A stretch of 64,000 nucleotides of DNA, from NCBI RefSeq assembly GCF_001643775.1, contig NZ_CP011402.1, forward strand, positions 1,892,432-1,956,431. The letters run 5' to 3'. Position 1 is the stretch's first letter; every line of letters starts with the position of its first letter. Made by a program: the position numbers and the translations under genes. Of the stretch, positions 43,802-54,100 are shown one piece after another. The DNA is from Denitrobacterium detoxificans. GTDB taxonomy: Bacteria; Actinomycetota; Coriobacteriia; Coriobacteriales; Eggerthellaceae. Under the pieces are notes generated by a model. That model was given only the letters and a program-made list of their open reading frames with translations. It had not been told where the DNA came from and did not search any database.

Positions 43802-45310
43802 CTATGCGAGCGGCAATTCCACCGTGAACGTCGTACCCTCCGCGGCGCTACTGGCTACGCGAATAGTGCCGCCATGGTCTTCGGCAATGCTCTTCGCAAT
43901 GGAGAGGCCCAAACCGTATCCGCCCTTGCCCGACGTACGTGCCTTGTCGGCGCGATAGAACCGGTCGAACAGATGCGGCAAGTCATCGGGCGCAATGGGC
44001 GTACCACTGTTATGCACTGAAAGGCGACAGACCTGCGAGCGCTTTTCGAGCGTAACGCGCACCGAACCATTCGATTCCGTGTACTTGCACGCGTTATCGA
44101 CCAGCGTGGCAACCATGCGCATCAGGCGCATCTGATCGCCCTTGACCTCCATGTTGGGGACGATGCTGCTTTCAATGAGCACGCCGCGCTCGAATGCCAC
44201 GCTCTCGAATTGCAGAGCGACATTTTGCACCACGTCGCTGAAGTCCAAGCGGCTGAGCACGTGCTCTCGCTCCCCATCTTCCATCTGGGCCAGATAGAGC
44301 ATGTCGTTTACCAGGCCCTGCATAAGGCGCGCTTCGGTTTCCGTGCTTTCGATCCACTGCATCTGAGACGCCACCGTGGCATCGGGTTGGGAGGCAAGAA
44401 TGGAATCGTTGGCGATGATCACGGTAAGCGGGGTCTTTAGCTCGTGGCTGGCATCGGCGATGAACTGCTGCTGCTGACGCCACGCACGCTCCACGGGGCG
44501 TACCGCCCAGTTGGAAAGCAGCACGCTCACGACGAAAAAGGCCGCCAAGGCGCCCAAGCCCGCAAGCAGGAAGGGCCCCAGCAGAGAAAGCGTTCCCTGG
44601 CTTACGTACGTATCGGACGCAAAAGCAAGCATGTAGCCCGATTCGGTCTTTTCGATGCGATAGTAGTACCCCAGACCATCGGCATGTCCCTGGGTCATGG
44701 ACTCGCCCGATGCCGCAAGGGCATCTTGCGCAACGGAAGCAGCCGACGCGAGCACATCGGAATCCATGCCAAGCGTGTCGGAAATTGCGGTTACCTCGCC
44801 GCTTTCGGCATCGATGGAAAACGACGACGTTGCCACCATCTGGCTGCCCATGCCGTCGCGACCCATCTGGTTGCCGTCAACGAATTCCGCGCCCGACGGC
44901 TGCTGGGACGCATCACCTTCCGTCGCGTTCCCCGACTGCGCGCTCTGCCCAGAATCTGCTTCCGAAGAATTTTCCAAAGTCTGTTCCGAGGGGGTACCCT
45001 CCCCCACGTTTCCTGCGGAAACGGAAGTGTTATCCGCGTTAATGGGTTCGACTCCCGCAGGGGGTACGCTCCCCCAATTCGTAGTTCCGCCAGCAGAATT
45101 ACCCGCCTTCGACTGCGCAACATCGATGCTCACGCGATGCTGCAACGAATCGTACACTTCGCTTACGCGCTGCGAATAATTGGCCACGCCCACGGCAGAA
45201 AGCACCGCCACCAAAACGACGAGCACGAACGCCATGTTCGTAACGACGAACTTCCGGCGAAAGCCTTCGAACGCCGTGTTCCCCTTGCGTTTCTTATGCG
45301 TCTTCACCAT
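43802..45310 (-). CDS. Sensor histidine kinase
   Basis: 502 residues. Two membrane helices (~25-50 and ~240-265) flank an external sensor of ~190 residues, whose first half is low-complexity (Ser/Glu/Gln/Asn-rich). Its second half, ending in GLGYYYRIEKTESGYMLAF, is PAS/dCache-like. A HAMP-like segment, the phosphoacceptor motif IADASHELKTPLTVI, DNACKYTESNG (N box) and GKGGYGLGLSIAKSI (G box) are intact. It overlaps the response regulator gene by 17 bases. It is ~530 bases upstream of the heme operon; an HssRS-like heme-sensing role is possible but only by position. Confidence 0.92.
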   Translation of the reverse strand: MVKTHKKRKGNTAFEGFRRKFVVTNMAFVLVVLVAVLSAVGVANYSQRVSEVYDSLQHRVSIDVAQSKAGNSAGGTTNWGSVPPAGVEPINADNTSVSAGNVGEGTPSEQTLENSSEADSGQSAQSGNATEGDASQQPSGAEFVDGNQMGRDGMGSQMVATSSFSIDAESGEVTAISDTLGMDSDVLASAASVAQDALAASGESMTQGHADGLGYYYRIEKTESGYMLAFASDTYVSQGTLSLLGPFLLAGLGALAAFFVVSVLLSNWAVRPVERAWRQQQQFIADASHELKTPLTVIIANDSILASQPDATVASQMQWIESTETEARLMQGLVNDMLYLAQMEDGEREHVLSRLDFSDVVQNVALQFESVAFERGVLIESSIVPNMEVKGDQMRLMRMVATLVDNACKYTESNGSVRVTLEKRSQVCRLSVHNSGTPIAPDDLPHLFDRFYRADKARTSGKGGYGLGLSIAKSIAEDHGGTIRVASSAAEGTTFTVELPLA

Positions 45311-45980
45311 TGTCGTCCCTTAGGCGATAGCCAAGCTTGCGAAGCGTTTCGATATGCACGGACGAACCCACGAAATCGAGCTTCTTGCGCAGAAAGGAAA
45401 TGTACGCTTCCACGTTATTGTCTTCCGCAGAGGAATCGTAGCCCCACACCTTGGTAATAAGCGTTTCCTTTGACGTAACGCGCGAGGGATTCGCCAGCAG
45501 GATTTTCATGATGGAGAATTCCTTCTGCGAAAGGCGAATGCTCTTCGCGCCACACGAAAGCTCGCACGTATCCAGATCGAGCTTCACGTTGCCGAAGTCC
45601 AACGACTCGAACACCACATCGCCCTGCCTGCGCGTAAGCGAACGAATGCGCGCAAGAAGTTCCACGGGGGCAAAGGGCTTGGTCATGTAATCGTCGGCGC
45701 CGCTGTCCAGGCCACCCACCTTGTCGGCGATGGCGCTGCGGGCAGTGAGCATGAGAATGGGCACGGGATTCTTCTCGCGACGCAGCTGCTGCGAAATCTC
45801 GAATCCGTCCTTATGGGGAAGCATCACGTCGAGCACGATGCAGTCGTAGATGCCGCTCTGGGCGTAATACAGGCCCTCTTCGCCATCGTTCACCACGTCA
45901 ACCTGATAGTCATTGTTACGCAGGATAGTGGCAAGGGCATCAGCAAGGCGGATGTCGTCTTCTACAACCAGTATTTGCAT
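45294..45980 (-). CDS. OmpR/PhoB-family response regulator
   Basis: 228 residues. The receiver domain has acidic residues E7-D9, phosphorylation site Asp51 (CIVLDVMLPHKDG) and MLTARS; the C-terminal winged helix (~130-225) includes RVTSKETLITKVWGYDSS and YISFLRKKLD. Partner of the histidine kinase immediately downstream. GGAAAGGA precedes the ATG. Target genes are unknown. Confidence 0.95.
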   Translation of the reverse strand: MQILVVEDDIRLADALATILRNNDYQVDVVNDGEEGLYYAQSGIYDCIVLDVMLPHKDGFEISQQLRREKNPVPILMLTARSAIADKVGGLDSGADDYMTKPFAPVELLARIRSLTRRQGDVVFESLDFGNVKLDLDTCELSCGAKSIRLSQKEFSIMKILLANPSRVTSKETLITKVWGYDSSAEDNNVEAYISFLRKKLDFVGSSVHIETLRKLGYRLRDDNGEDA

Positions 45981-46052
45981 GTCGGTCCTTTCCCCTCATA
46001 CATATACATCCCTATTGTATCAACGAACCTGAAACGCCCCTGAATACAAGAA

Positions 46053-46080
46053 GGGGCAGCTAGCATGAGCTAGTTGCCCC
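46053..46080 (-). terminator. Terminator of the aldolase gene
   Basis: GGGGCAACTAGC pairs with GCTAGCTGCCCC (12 positions, one mismatch) around a 4-base loop, followed on the minus strand by TTCTTGT. It lies 18 bases after the stop. Confidence 0.75.
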
Positions 46081-46098
46081 ATACGCTATGAAGCTAAA

Positions 46099-47037
46099 CT
46101 ACAGCGCGAAATCGGCTTCGCCGTTGTAAACGGCCAGAGCGTCGTCGACCTCGTAGTCGGCCAGCGTGATGGCGCTGATGGCCTTCGTGAGGCGCACGGC
46201 CTCTTCCAGCGAACGCATGTGGATGTTGCGGCCCGTGGCGTTACCGCAGGCGCCGCCCACATGAATCTGATCGTACAGGTTGGACAGGAACTCCTTGGCG
46301 TCGGCCTTGGAACCGCCAGCGCACACCAGGCCGGTGCGGCCAGCAGCCTGGGAAGCGATGGCCAGGCTCTGGGCGCTGGTAGCTTCCTCGGTGTCTTTCG
46401 GAGGGTTGACCTTCACGAAGTCGGCACCCAGGCACAGGGCGGCACCAGCAGCGCCAGCGATGAGCGCGGGGGCCTTCTCGTCGGCAACGGCCTTGCCGCG
46501 AGGATAGATCCACAGGACCACGATCAGGCCATTTGCATGAGCCTGAGCGATGAGCTCGCCAGCCTCGGCCAGCATGGTGGATTCATATTCGCTGCCCAGG
46601 TAGATGGTGTAGCCAAGGCCCACGATGTTGACGCCAGCCTCGCGCATGGCCAGAACGGCTTCCAGGTCGTGCAGCTGGGGAGAATACGGATCGTCCTGAG
46701 CCGTCTTCACCAGGTTCGTCTTGGAGTTCATCTTCACCAGGAAGTTGATTTCCGGGTAATCGGGAGCATAGCGAGCAATAAGGCCACGCTGACCAGCCAG
46801 AACGCCAATGACGCCTTCCTGGCCAATCTGGAACAGATGCTCGGGATCGTTATCGGAGGGATCGATGCCCTCGCCGTAGAAGTCGCCGTTCAGGTGCTCC
46901 ATCTTCTGGTCGCAGGCGAACAGCATGAGGCGACCGGTGTTGCGGGTTGCCTTCAGATAGTTGTCGATGTAGGTTTCACGGACCTCAGGCATAACGTCGG
47001 CAGGGACTTTCACCTGATCACGAGTAATGCTTGGCAT
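46099..47037 (-). CDS. Class I fructose-bisphosphate aldolase, DhnA/archaeal type
   Basis: 312 residues. It forms or cleaves fructose-1,6-bisphosphate through a lysine Schiff base. The likely Schiff-base Lys is in GADFVKVNPPKD; FACDQKMEHLNG, WIYPRGKAV and CAGGSKADAKEF are other family motifs. Such DhnA-type enzymes may instead be aldolases of related phosphates. A strong AAGGAGGAA precedes the ATG. It is monocistronic, with its own terminator. Confidence 0.9.
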   Translation of the reverse strand: MPSITRDQVKVPADVMPEVRETYIDNYLKATRNTGRLMLFACDQKMEHLNGDFYGEGIDPSDNDPEHLFQIGQEGVIGVLAGQRGLIARYAPDYPEINFLVKMNSKTNLVKTAQDDPYSPQLHDLEAVLAMREAGVNIVGLGYTIYLGSEYESTMLAEAGELIAQAHANGLIVVLWIYPRGKAVADEKAPALIAGAAGAALCLGADFVKVNPPKDTEEATSAQSLAIASQAAGRTGLVCAGGSKADAKEFLSNLYDQIHVGGACGNATGRNIHMRSLEEAVRLTKAISAITLADYEVDDALAVYNGEADFAL

Positions 47038-47142
47038 GTGGTTCCTCCTTAAGGAAAGGTCATACTGTTACCGATGTAACCAGACCATTGTACGCGATGC
47101 CAGCATATCGGGCTGGCTTTTTGCCGAAAAAGGACGCAAAAA

Positions 47143-47168
47143 GGCGGTTGACCCCAAGGTCAACCGCC
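47143..47168 (-). terminator. Terminator of the VTC/DUF4956/Cthe_2159 operon
   Basis: GGCGGTTGACC and GGTCAACCGCC form a perfect 11-bp stem with a 4-base loop, followed on the minus strand by TTTTTGC. It lies 48 bases after the stop at 47216. Confidence 0.88.
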
Positions 47169-47215
47169 CAAGCATGCGGGGCGCTCCTCCCCGCCCCGCA
47201 TTATGCAAGGAGACG

Positions 47216-49432
47216 CTATACGGTAGTCGTCTGCGTCGTGCCGGACTGCTGGCCCTGCCCCGAAGAAGCACCGCCATTGGCCATGTCGCCACCACCGCGA
47301 CCGCCAAATCCGCCGCCGCCATTACCGCCAGCCATGCCGCCACCAGAGCCCATGGTCGTCGTAGCAGCCTCGGTACTGGCCGTTGCCGTGGTAGCTTCCT
47401 GGCCATTCACCAAGATGGTGTACTCTTGGCCATCCACCAGGCTTGCGTTGGAAACGACTACATAGCTGAATCCATTGACCGAGGTATAGCTAGCCACCAC
47501 ATTGCCCGAGGAGTCTTCCACGGTAACCGTCGAGCCGGCCTGCCCGCTGGCGCTTACCGCAATGAAGGGCTGCGTGCTATCGCTGGTGAACGCACCGTCC
47601 ATGCCCGAGTTGCCCACGACGAACGCCGTTCCGCCCGTAATCGTAGCCGTGGACTCATAGTCGATAGCGCCATTATCGCCGCCCGATACGCCCGAGATAT
47701 ACAGCTCGCCCGCGGTCATTTCGATATTGCCGTTGGAGTCCATGCTGTCGCCATCATCAGTGCAGACAAGCGTGGTGGAGCCACCGGAAATCGTGATGTT
47801 GCAGGCGCTCGACGCGCCAGCCATGCCGCCTCCGGCATTTCCGCCAGCCATGTCGCCACCGGTAGAGCCGGAGGCATCGGGGGGCGTACCACCCGCGTCA
47901 CTGGGAAGCTCGCCACTAGGAGCTTCGCCGCTTGGCATGTCACCCGAAGGAGCCGTGCCACCCGCTGCGTCGCCGCTCGGCGCCTGGGGGGCCTCACCCG
48001 TCGTCTGGGTGCTATCGGACGTTGCGGCTGTGCTCGTTGCGGTCGTGGCAGTAGCATCGGTCGTCGCGGTATCGGTAGTGGCGGTCGCGGCATTGATGCC
48101 ATCATCGCTGGAATACACCAGGTTCTCACCGCCCGAGATCTCCACGCACTGGCCTTCCAGGCCCTCGACGCTCGTCTCGACCGTGGTCTGACCGCCCTCG
48201 ATACTCAGGTTGTACTCGGCATGCACGCCGTCGTCACCTGCGTTGATGACCAGCTCGCCATCCGCAATCTGCACATCGTAGTCGCCGTGAATGGCGTCGC
48301 CCTCGACGTCAATCTCCAGCTCGCCACCGGCAATGCGTACGAGCTTGCTCGCTTGAATGCCATCGTCAACTGCGGTAATGGCAATCGTGCCGCCATCGAT
48401 GGAGACATAGCCCTTGTCATCTTCGTCCGTTTCCGTGGACTTGATGCCATCGGACTGAGAATCGATGGTGATATCGCCATCGGCGATTTGCACGCTATCC
48501 TTGCCATGCAGGCCATCGCCCACCGAGGTAACGTCAATCGTGCCACCCGTGATGGTAAGGTCGTTCTTGCTGGAGATGCCGTGGTTCACCGTGGCATTCA
48601 CCGTAAGCGATCCACTGCCGTTGATCGTAAGGTCGCATTCGCTGTAGATGGTGGCATTCGGTTCGCCATCCTCACCCGTCAGAGTCCAGCCGCTGCCATC
48701 GGAAAGCGTGTTGGTGGAACCGCTATCGAGCGTAATGAACACCTTGTCAGCGGTTTGCACGTTAATGCACGGCCCGCTGGAGCAACTCATGGTCACGCCA
48801 TCAAGTACCAGCTGCACCTTTTCGTCGTCCGCCGCAGCCACCACGATCTGGGCATCGCTTGCGCTACCCGAGATAACGTACGTACCAGCAGTGGTGATGG
48901 TCACCGTGGAGCCATCGGCCGTAGCACCCGACCCACTTACCGTGGCAGAGGAATCGCCAAGCGTGATAGTCGTGGCACTCGATGCATCGTAGCTGGCATC
49001 GCTATCGCGATTGGAATACTCGAACGTCATCGACGCAGTATCGGCGGCAACGGCTTCCTTGGCATGCGTCGCCGTACTTTCCGTCGTGGTGGTCGAACTC
49101 GTGGACGAGCTGGAATCGCTGCTCGACGCAAGCGACGAGAGAGCGGAGCATCCCACCACGCCAACCAGGGCCAACGTGAGACCGGCCACGGCCATGGCGC
49201 GCACGGGGTGCGCAAGCGCGTTAAGGCGATCGCGCACCGTGCGCTTCCGCGCAACAGGCGTACGGTTTGCAAACCGGCGGCTTGCCCCCATCGCATGAAA
49301 CTGTGGGGAATCCACCGTGGGGTACGTACTCGCCGATTCGTGCTCATGCCACGCGCCGCTCGAGCGGTCCTGCGGCTGCGCACTGGTATCCGACATCGAA
49401 TACCCAGAGCGAGCGTGTTTGGGTGTAGTCAT
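47216..49432 (-). CDS. Cthe_2159-like carbohydrate-binding beta-helix surface protein
   Basis: 738 residues. A basic cytosolic N-terminus of ~75 residues precedes a hydrophobic segment VRAMAVAGLTLALVGVVGC, either an uncleaved anchor or a lipobox. Residues ~130-450 carry successive short beta-strand repeats (ITLGDSSATVSG, GTYVISGS, LVLDGVTMSCSSGPCINVQ, DLTITGGTIDVTS, DGDITIDSQSDG). These are typical of the Cthe_2159 polysaccharide-binding parallel beta-helix. A Gly/Ser/Pro-rich segment and a Gly-rich end (GGGMAGGNGGGGFGG) follow. It starts 2 bases after the DUF4956 stop. Genes of this family commonly sit with VTC and DUF4956 genes. Confidence 0.8.
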   Translation of the reverse strand: MTTPKHARSGYSMSDTSAQPQDRSSGAWHEHESASTYPTVDSPQFHAMGASRRFANRTPVARKRTVRDRLNALAHPVRAMAVAGLTLALVGVVGCSALSSLASSSDSSSSTSSTTTTESTATHAKEAVAADTASMTFEYSNRDSDASYDASSATTITLGDSSATVSGSGATADGSTVTITTAGTYVISGSASDAQIVVAAADDEKVQLVLDGVTMSCSSGPCINVQTADKVFITLDSGSTNTLSDGSGWTLTGEDGEPNATIYSECDLTINGSGSLTVNATVNHGISSKNDLTITGGTIDVTSVGDGLHGKDSVQIADGDITIDSQSDGIKSTETDEDDKGYVSIDGGTIAITAVDDGIQASKLVRIAGGELEIDVEGDAIHGDYDVQIADGELVINAGDDGVHAEYNLSIEGGQTTVETSVEGLEGQCVEISGGENLVYSSDDGINAATATTDTATTDATATTATSTAATSDSTQTTGEAPQAPSGDAAGGTAPSGDMPSGEAPSGELPSDAGGTPPDASGSTGGDMAGGNAGGGMAGASSACNITISGGSTTLVCTDDGDSMDSNGNIEMTAGELYISGVSGGDNGAIDYESTATITGGTAFVVGNSGMDGAFTSDSTQPFIAVSASGQAGSTVTVEDSSGNVVASYTSVNGFSYVVVSNASLVDGQEYTILVNGQEATTATASTEAATTTMGSGGGMAGGNGGGGFGGRGGGDMANGGASSGQGQQSGTTQTTTV

Positions 49433-49434
49433 TG

Positions 49435-50139
49435 TTAGAGCCTTTCCTGGAACATGGTGGGCCTACCGCATTGGACGGTCAGATTGCCGTTACGCGTGCG
49501 GATGGCATCGAGCAGCGTCTTCTCTGCGCGCGCATCCTTCAGCGTGACAAGGTATTCCAACTTGTACAGGCTGCCCATGTTGGTAGTACGGGTATTGACG
49601 AGTTCGTGCTTGGAAGTGAAGCGCTCAAACAGGTCGTCGAAGAGGTTCGTGTAGTCAATGTCCTCGGGGATGGTAACGGTAAGGGCACGCTCCACGCGTT
49701 CGCCCATCTGGCTGCCCAGCGGGGAAAGCACGAATACGATGTTCGCGATGGCCACGATGACCGTGAACACGCACGCCAGCGCCAGGTAGCCCATGCCCGT
49801 AGCCAGGCCCACTGCCATGGCCAGGAACACCGAGCCGATGTCCTTTGCGCTACCCGGAATACTGCGGAAACGCACCAAATTGAACACGCCCATAACGGCA
49901 ATGCCGGCGCCAATGTTGCCGTTCACCAGGCTGATTACCATCTGCACGATGATGGGCAGCAGGGCGAGCGTCACAACGAAGCTCTTCGAATACGAGTGCT
50001 TGAACATATAGATGAACGCGATCGCCACGCCAAGCACGAGCGAGACGGCCGAGCAGAGGAAGAAATCGACGCCGGACATTGCCGCAGCCGTCGAATCGGT
50101 GCTAGCGGTTAGCACGCTGGTGAACAGGGAATCAAGCAC
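49435..50139 (-). CDS. DUF4956 membrane protein
   Basis: 234 residues with four membrane segments in the first ~140 residues (FFLCSAVSLVLGVAIAFIYM, MVISLVNGNIGAGIAVMGVF, and others), the signature FNLVRFRSIPGSAKDIGSVF, and a cytosolic ferredoxin-like C-terminal domain. Its start overlaps the VTC gene by 8 bases. Function is unproven. The steady linkage with VTC enzymes suggests a membrane partner for polymer synthesis or export. Confidence 0.88.
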   Translation of the reverse strand: MLDSLFTSVLTASTDSTAAAMSGVDFFLCSAVSLVLGVAIAFIYMFKHSYSKSFVVTLALLPIIVQMVISLVNGNIGAGIAVMGVFNLVRFRSIPGSAKDIGSVFLAMAVGLATGMGYLALACVFTVIVAIANIVFVLSPLGSQMGERVERALTVTIPEDIDYTNLFDDLFERFTSKHELVNTRTTNMGSLYKLEYLVTLKDARAEKTLLDAIRTRNGNLTVQCGRPTMFQERL

Positions 50140-51031
50140 AATGAGCTCCTTTCACGCGACGCGCGACAGGCGCGCCGTATCGGTCTTTCGTCTGAATGCG
50201 TTCAAGCGGCTGCTTCTGGTAGATGGGAACGCGCTTGCCACCCACCTGGGCCACCGGCACAAGGGCCGTATAGGCGCCCGCAATCTTCGAACAGGGCTGC
50301 GGATACATCCGCAAGTTGGACAACGCGCGCACCAGCCACAGGGGGTACGCCTTCTGGCATTTGATCTCCAGGATGATGTTGCGCTCATCTTCGCCATAGA
50401 TGAGATGGCCGCCTTCTCCCTGGTCAAACGTCAGGTTCTGATGACGCCACCGCGCGTTGAAGCCGAAGGTGAAGCGAATGTTGCTGCCGTCGATGCTCTT
50501 CAGGGACAGGCGATTCACCACGACCATGATGCGCGGACGCAGCTTCGGGTAGCGCGCAATGGTGGCGTCGATTTCGCGCACTGTCTGCAACTTGCTGGGA
50601 GACAGCGCCTCCTCGGCATCCAGCGCGCCAAAACTTGCCGCCACGCGCACGGCCTCCCGGTACGACACATCACCTTGCATATAGGCGATGGCCAAGTCGC
50701 GCGGAAGCTGCACGCGACGCTTGTACACGATGCCGTCGAACTTCTTCTTGAGCTCCACGAACACCAGGTCGCTCGCCGCTGCGGGACCGTACGACCGAAT
50801 GCGCAGCTTCTCCTTGTAGAAGGGCTTTTCCATGGAACGATTGATGAGCGTGTCTTCCATCGTATCGAAATACAGGCTCGAAATCGTGCTGCGCGCGTAC
50901 TGGTCGTCACGGAGCTTATCGCCAATCGCCTGCATGAGCAGGTCGAACTGACGACGCGTGATCACGTACTTCTTTTCCGTGCGCTCGAAGATGGCAATGG
51001 GCTTCGGGCTTGGTTTACTTGCATCAGTCAT
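50132..51031 (-). CDS. VTC-domain polyphosphate polymerase
   Basis: 299 residues. The VTC tunnel fold is shown by FERTEKKYVITRRQF, STISSLYFDT, KEKLRIRSYG, FVELKKKFDGIVYKRRV and NIILEIKCQKAYPLWLV, whose Lys/Arg/Glu residues bind polyphosphate and ATP in eukaryotic VTC4. Bacterial homologues are presumed polyphosphate polymerases. The ATG at 51031 has AGAGG at 7 bases; an ATG two codons upstream is directly against the ribosome site. First gene of a three-gene operon with DUF4956 and a surface glycan-binding protein. Confidence 0.88.
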   Translation of the reverse strand: MTDASKPSPKPIAIFERTEKKYVITRRQFDLLMQAIGDKLRDDQYARSTISSLYFDTMEDTLINRSMEKPFYKEKLRIRSYGPAAASDLVFVELKKKFDGIVYKRRVQLPRDLAIAYMQGDVSYREAVRVAASFGALDAEEALSPSKLQTVREIDATIARYPKLRPRIMVVVNRLSLKSIDGSNIRFTFGFNARWRHQNLTFDQGEGGHLIYGEDERNIILEIKCQKAYPLWLVRALSNLRMYPQPCSKIAGAYTALVPVAQVGGKRVPIYQKQPLERIQTKDRYGAPVARRVKGAHCA

Positions 51032-51192
51032 CGTCATTCCTCTCGTTGACTGTACCCGACTCTACAAACCACGCCTTAAAACAGCCTGAATAACAGGCTG
51101 TCGCGAAGTCGAAAACCAGCTGTTTACTGCACCTGAACTGTGAAAATGATAGAATTGAGATTGCATTTCACGCGCGGCAATGGGGGGTCGTT

Positions 51193-54100
51193 ATGCACGT
51201 ACAGTCGCACTTGAATAGTCCGAAGTCACGGGAAGCAGCACGTTCCGCGGTGGGCCTGGGCGCCCTGCTCTGCGCTGCGTTCGCAATCGTGATGATTCTT
51301 CTACCGGCATCCGCCTTTGCGGATACCGAACCCGCCACCTCGTATGCAGGGGGCACGGGCACGGCAAGCGATCCGTATCAGATTGCCAATGTGGCCCAGC
51401 TGCGCTACATGATGAGCGAGGTGAACAAGCCCGGAGAGCTCTCGGGCGGCACGTACACGCCCACTGCCGCGCAGACGGCCCACTATGCGCTTACCGCCGA
51501 TATTGACGCATCGAAAGAAACCGCCTGGTCACCCATTGGCTGGGGCGAGCATACGACCATCGGCGAAGGAGACGAACGCGTAGTCGATTACGCGTACTTC
51601 TGCGGCACCTTCGACGGCAACGGGCACTCCATCAAGCTCAAACAAATTGGCATCACCGACTTGACCCTGACCTACAAAATGGCGTCACTCTTCGGAGCCA
51701 CAGCAGCGGGACATAGCGCCACGTTCAAGGATTTCAACCTTTCGGGCACCACCACGGCCGCAGGCGTGGGACAAATCGCCGCAGGCGTGCTGGGCGTTGC
51801 GGATGGCAACGTTACGTTCGAAGGCGTCACGTGTTCCGTTGCAGCCACGGCAAACGGCAGTAACGGCATCGCTGGCGGCCTGGTTGGCAAGGCGACGGGG
51901 ACTCTCACCATCGACAGATGCAAAACCTGCGGGCCCGTAAGCGGTATGAAGGCCGCAGGCGGCATGGTGGGATATGCGCTCGATTGTAACCTCTCGCTGC
52001 ACGCATCGCGCAACTACCTGGACTTCAACGCCGCAAGCACCAACACGGGGCTCATTAGAGCAGGCAGCGTGGGCGAAAACGCTGGCAACGCCGGCGGGCT
52101 TGTGGGCCTCTGCGAGTCGACATCCGCAAGCTCCCCGAGCGAGGTAACCATCAGCGCATGCGGCAACACGGGCACTGTTTCCGCTTCCGCCGCAGGTGGC
52201 GGCCTTGTGGGCGCGAATAGCGGATGCAAACTGACCATTTCGAACTGCTTCAGCGCCGCGGAAAACGACTTCGAATACACCGTCATTGGAACCCCCGTAG
52301 GTGGAACGGCGTACCTGGGAGGCATCGTAGGACGTACGCAAGGCGGACTATACCGCCTGGCCATCATGAACACCTATAGTGCAAGCCTCATGGGCAAGCA
52401 AAGCCAAGCCGACGGGTCCGCTACCGTAGGCGGCCTGGTGGGCCTGGTGGGCGTGGGCGAAGCAGGCAGCGAAATCCGCATTGGGAACTGCTACTTCCGT
52501 GGCGACGCAGCCGCAGGCTGGGACGGCGCGCGAGGGGCCAATACCGGAGGACTCGTTGCCCCCACCATCAGCCAATCAAACGCCCTGCCCCTCTCGTTCG
52601 ACGATCTGAAGCGACAAGGCGCAAGCAAGCTGGGGGCATACTTCAGCGACGGCCACGAAAGCTCAACGCCCAACTACGGATACCCCGTGCTCTATTGGCA
52701 GCTGGGCCAGGAAGAGCCCTCCGTGAATCTGGAGGATGCCGATATCTTTTGTTCCGACGAGGATGTTACGTATACAGGCAAAGCGGTTCTGCCCTCCGAT
52801 ATCCGGGTCGTGCTGAATGACACCGAGTTGGACCCCGAGTCCGACTACACGATTACGGGCGCCAACAACATCAACGTGACCACGGATGGCAACCCCGCTA
52901 CGTTCACCGTTGTGGGTGCAGGCGCCTATGCGGGCACGCAAAGTGGGCCCAATGAATTCAGAATCATAGCCGCCAACCTGGGTACGAGCAATTGCACGTA
53001 CACCGCCACGAGCACCTGGAACTTCGGCGGCAACAATCTAGTGCGCCCCTCCATCACCATCACCAATTCCGCAGGCGTACAGCTACAGGAGAACGTGGAC
53101 TATACGCTAGACTGGAGCAGCAACAACACAAAGATCACGGCACCGCTTGGCAGCGTTGACGCGGTAGCCGTGCCCGGAGGCAACTACAGCGGCAGCATGC
53201 AAGTTCAATTTGCCGTTGCCGCAGGCCCCGATTCGTTCGCCAATGCAAGCACAGGCACCGAAAACGACCCCTACATCATCGACTCCGTAGGCGCGCTTGC
53301 CTACATGCAGTACTGCATCGAAAACGACTTCCCCACCTATGGCTCGGCGCATTACAAGCTGACCGCCGACCTGGACCTAGACACCGAAACCTCGCCCCTG
53401 GTGCCCTCCATTGGCATTGCGTCGCCCTTTGCGGGAAGCTTCGATGGCGGCGGGCACACCATCACCATGCATGCAGGCACCACGCAGCCGCTGTTCAATG
53501 CCATCACGGGCTCGCCCGGACGAACGGAGGTCAAGGACCTCGTCCTTGAGGGGACCATGTCGCGACCCGCCCTCGCAGAGTCGGTAAACGGTGGAGAGAC
53601 AACGTTCTACAACGTCAGCAGTAGCGTAGCCGTTTCCGCGTCTGCGGCCGATCTGGGAGGACTCGTGGGCATCATGAAAGAGGGATCGCTCACGTTCAAT
53701 TCCTGCTTCACGTCGGGGTCTGTTACCAACGGACTGGAAACCGAAGGCGTGGGAGGCATGCTGGGGCGCGCGCTCCCCAACGCGCACGTCGTGTTCCAAG
53801 ACTGCGCCAACACCGGGAACATTCAAGCGCCCAACGCTACGCGCGTAGGCGGATTGCTGGGCTTTGCAGGCAACGCGAATGGCGAATCCTGCGCAAGCAG
53901 CAGCGAGTTTCTGACGTCGTACAACAGTGGAAACATCACGGCACGCGGCATGGCAGGCGGCCTGGAAGGCTGCGGGTACAATGTACGCGTGGAAAGCGCA
54001 TACAACACGGGATACGTTACCGTATCGGGTCTAGCCGCCGACGGACCGTATGCCGGCGGCCTGGTGGGCTGGGCGACGAGACAGCTTACCGTAAAGCGTG

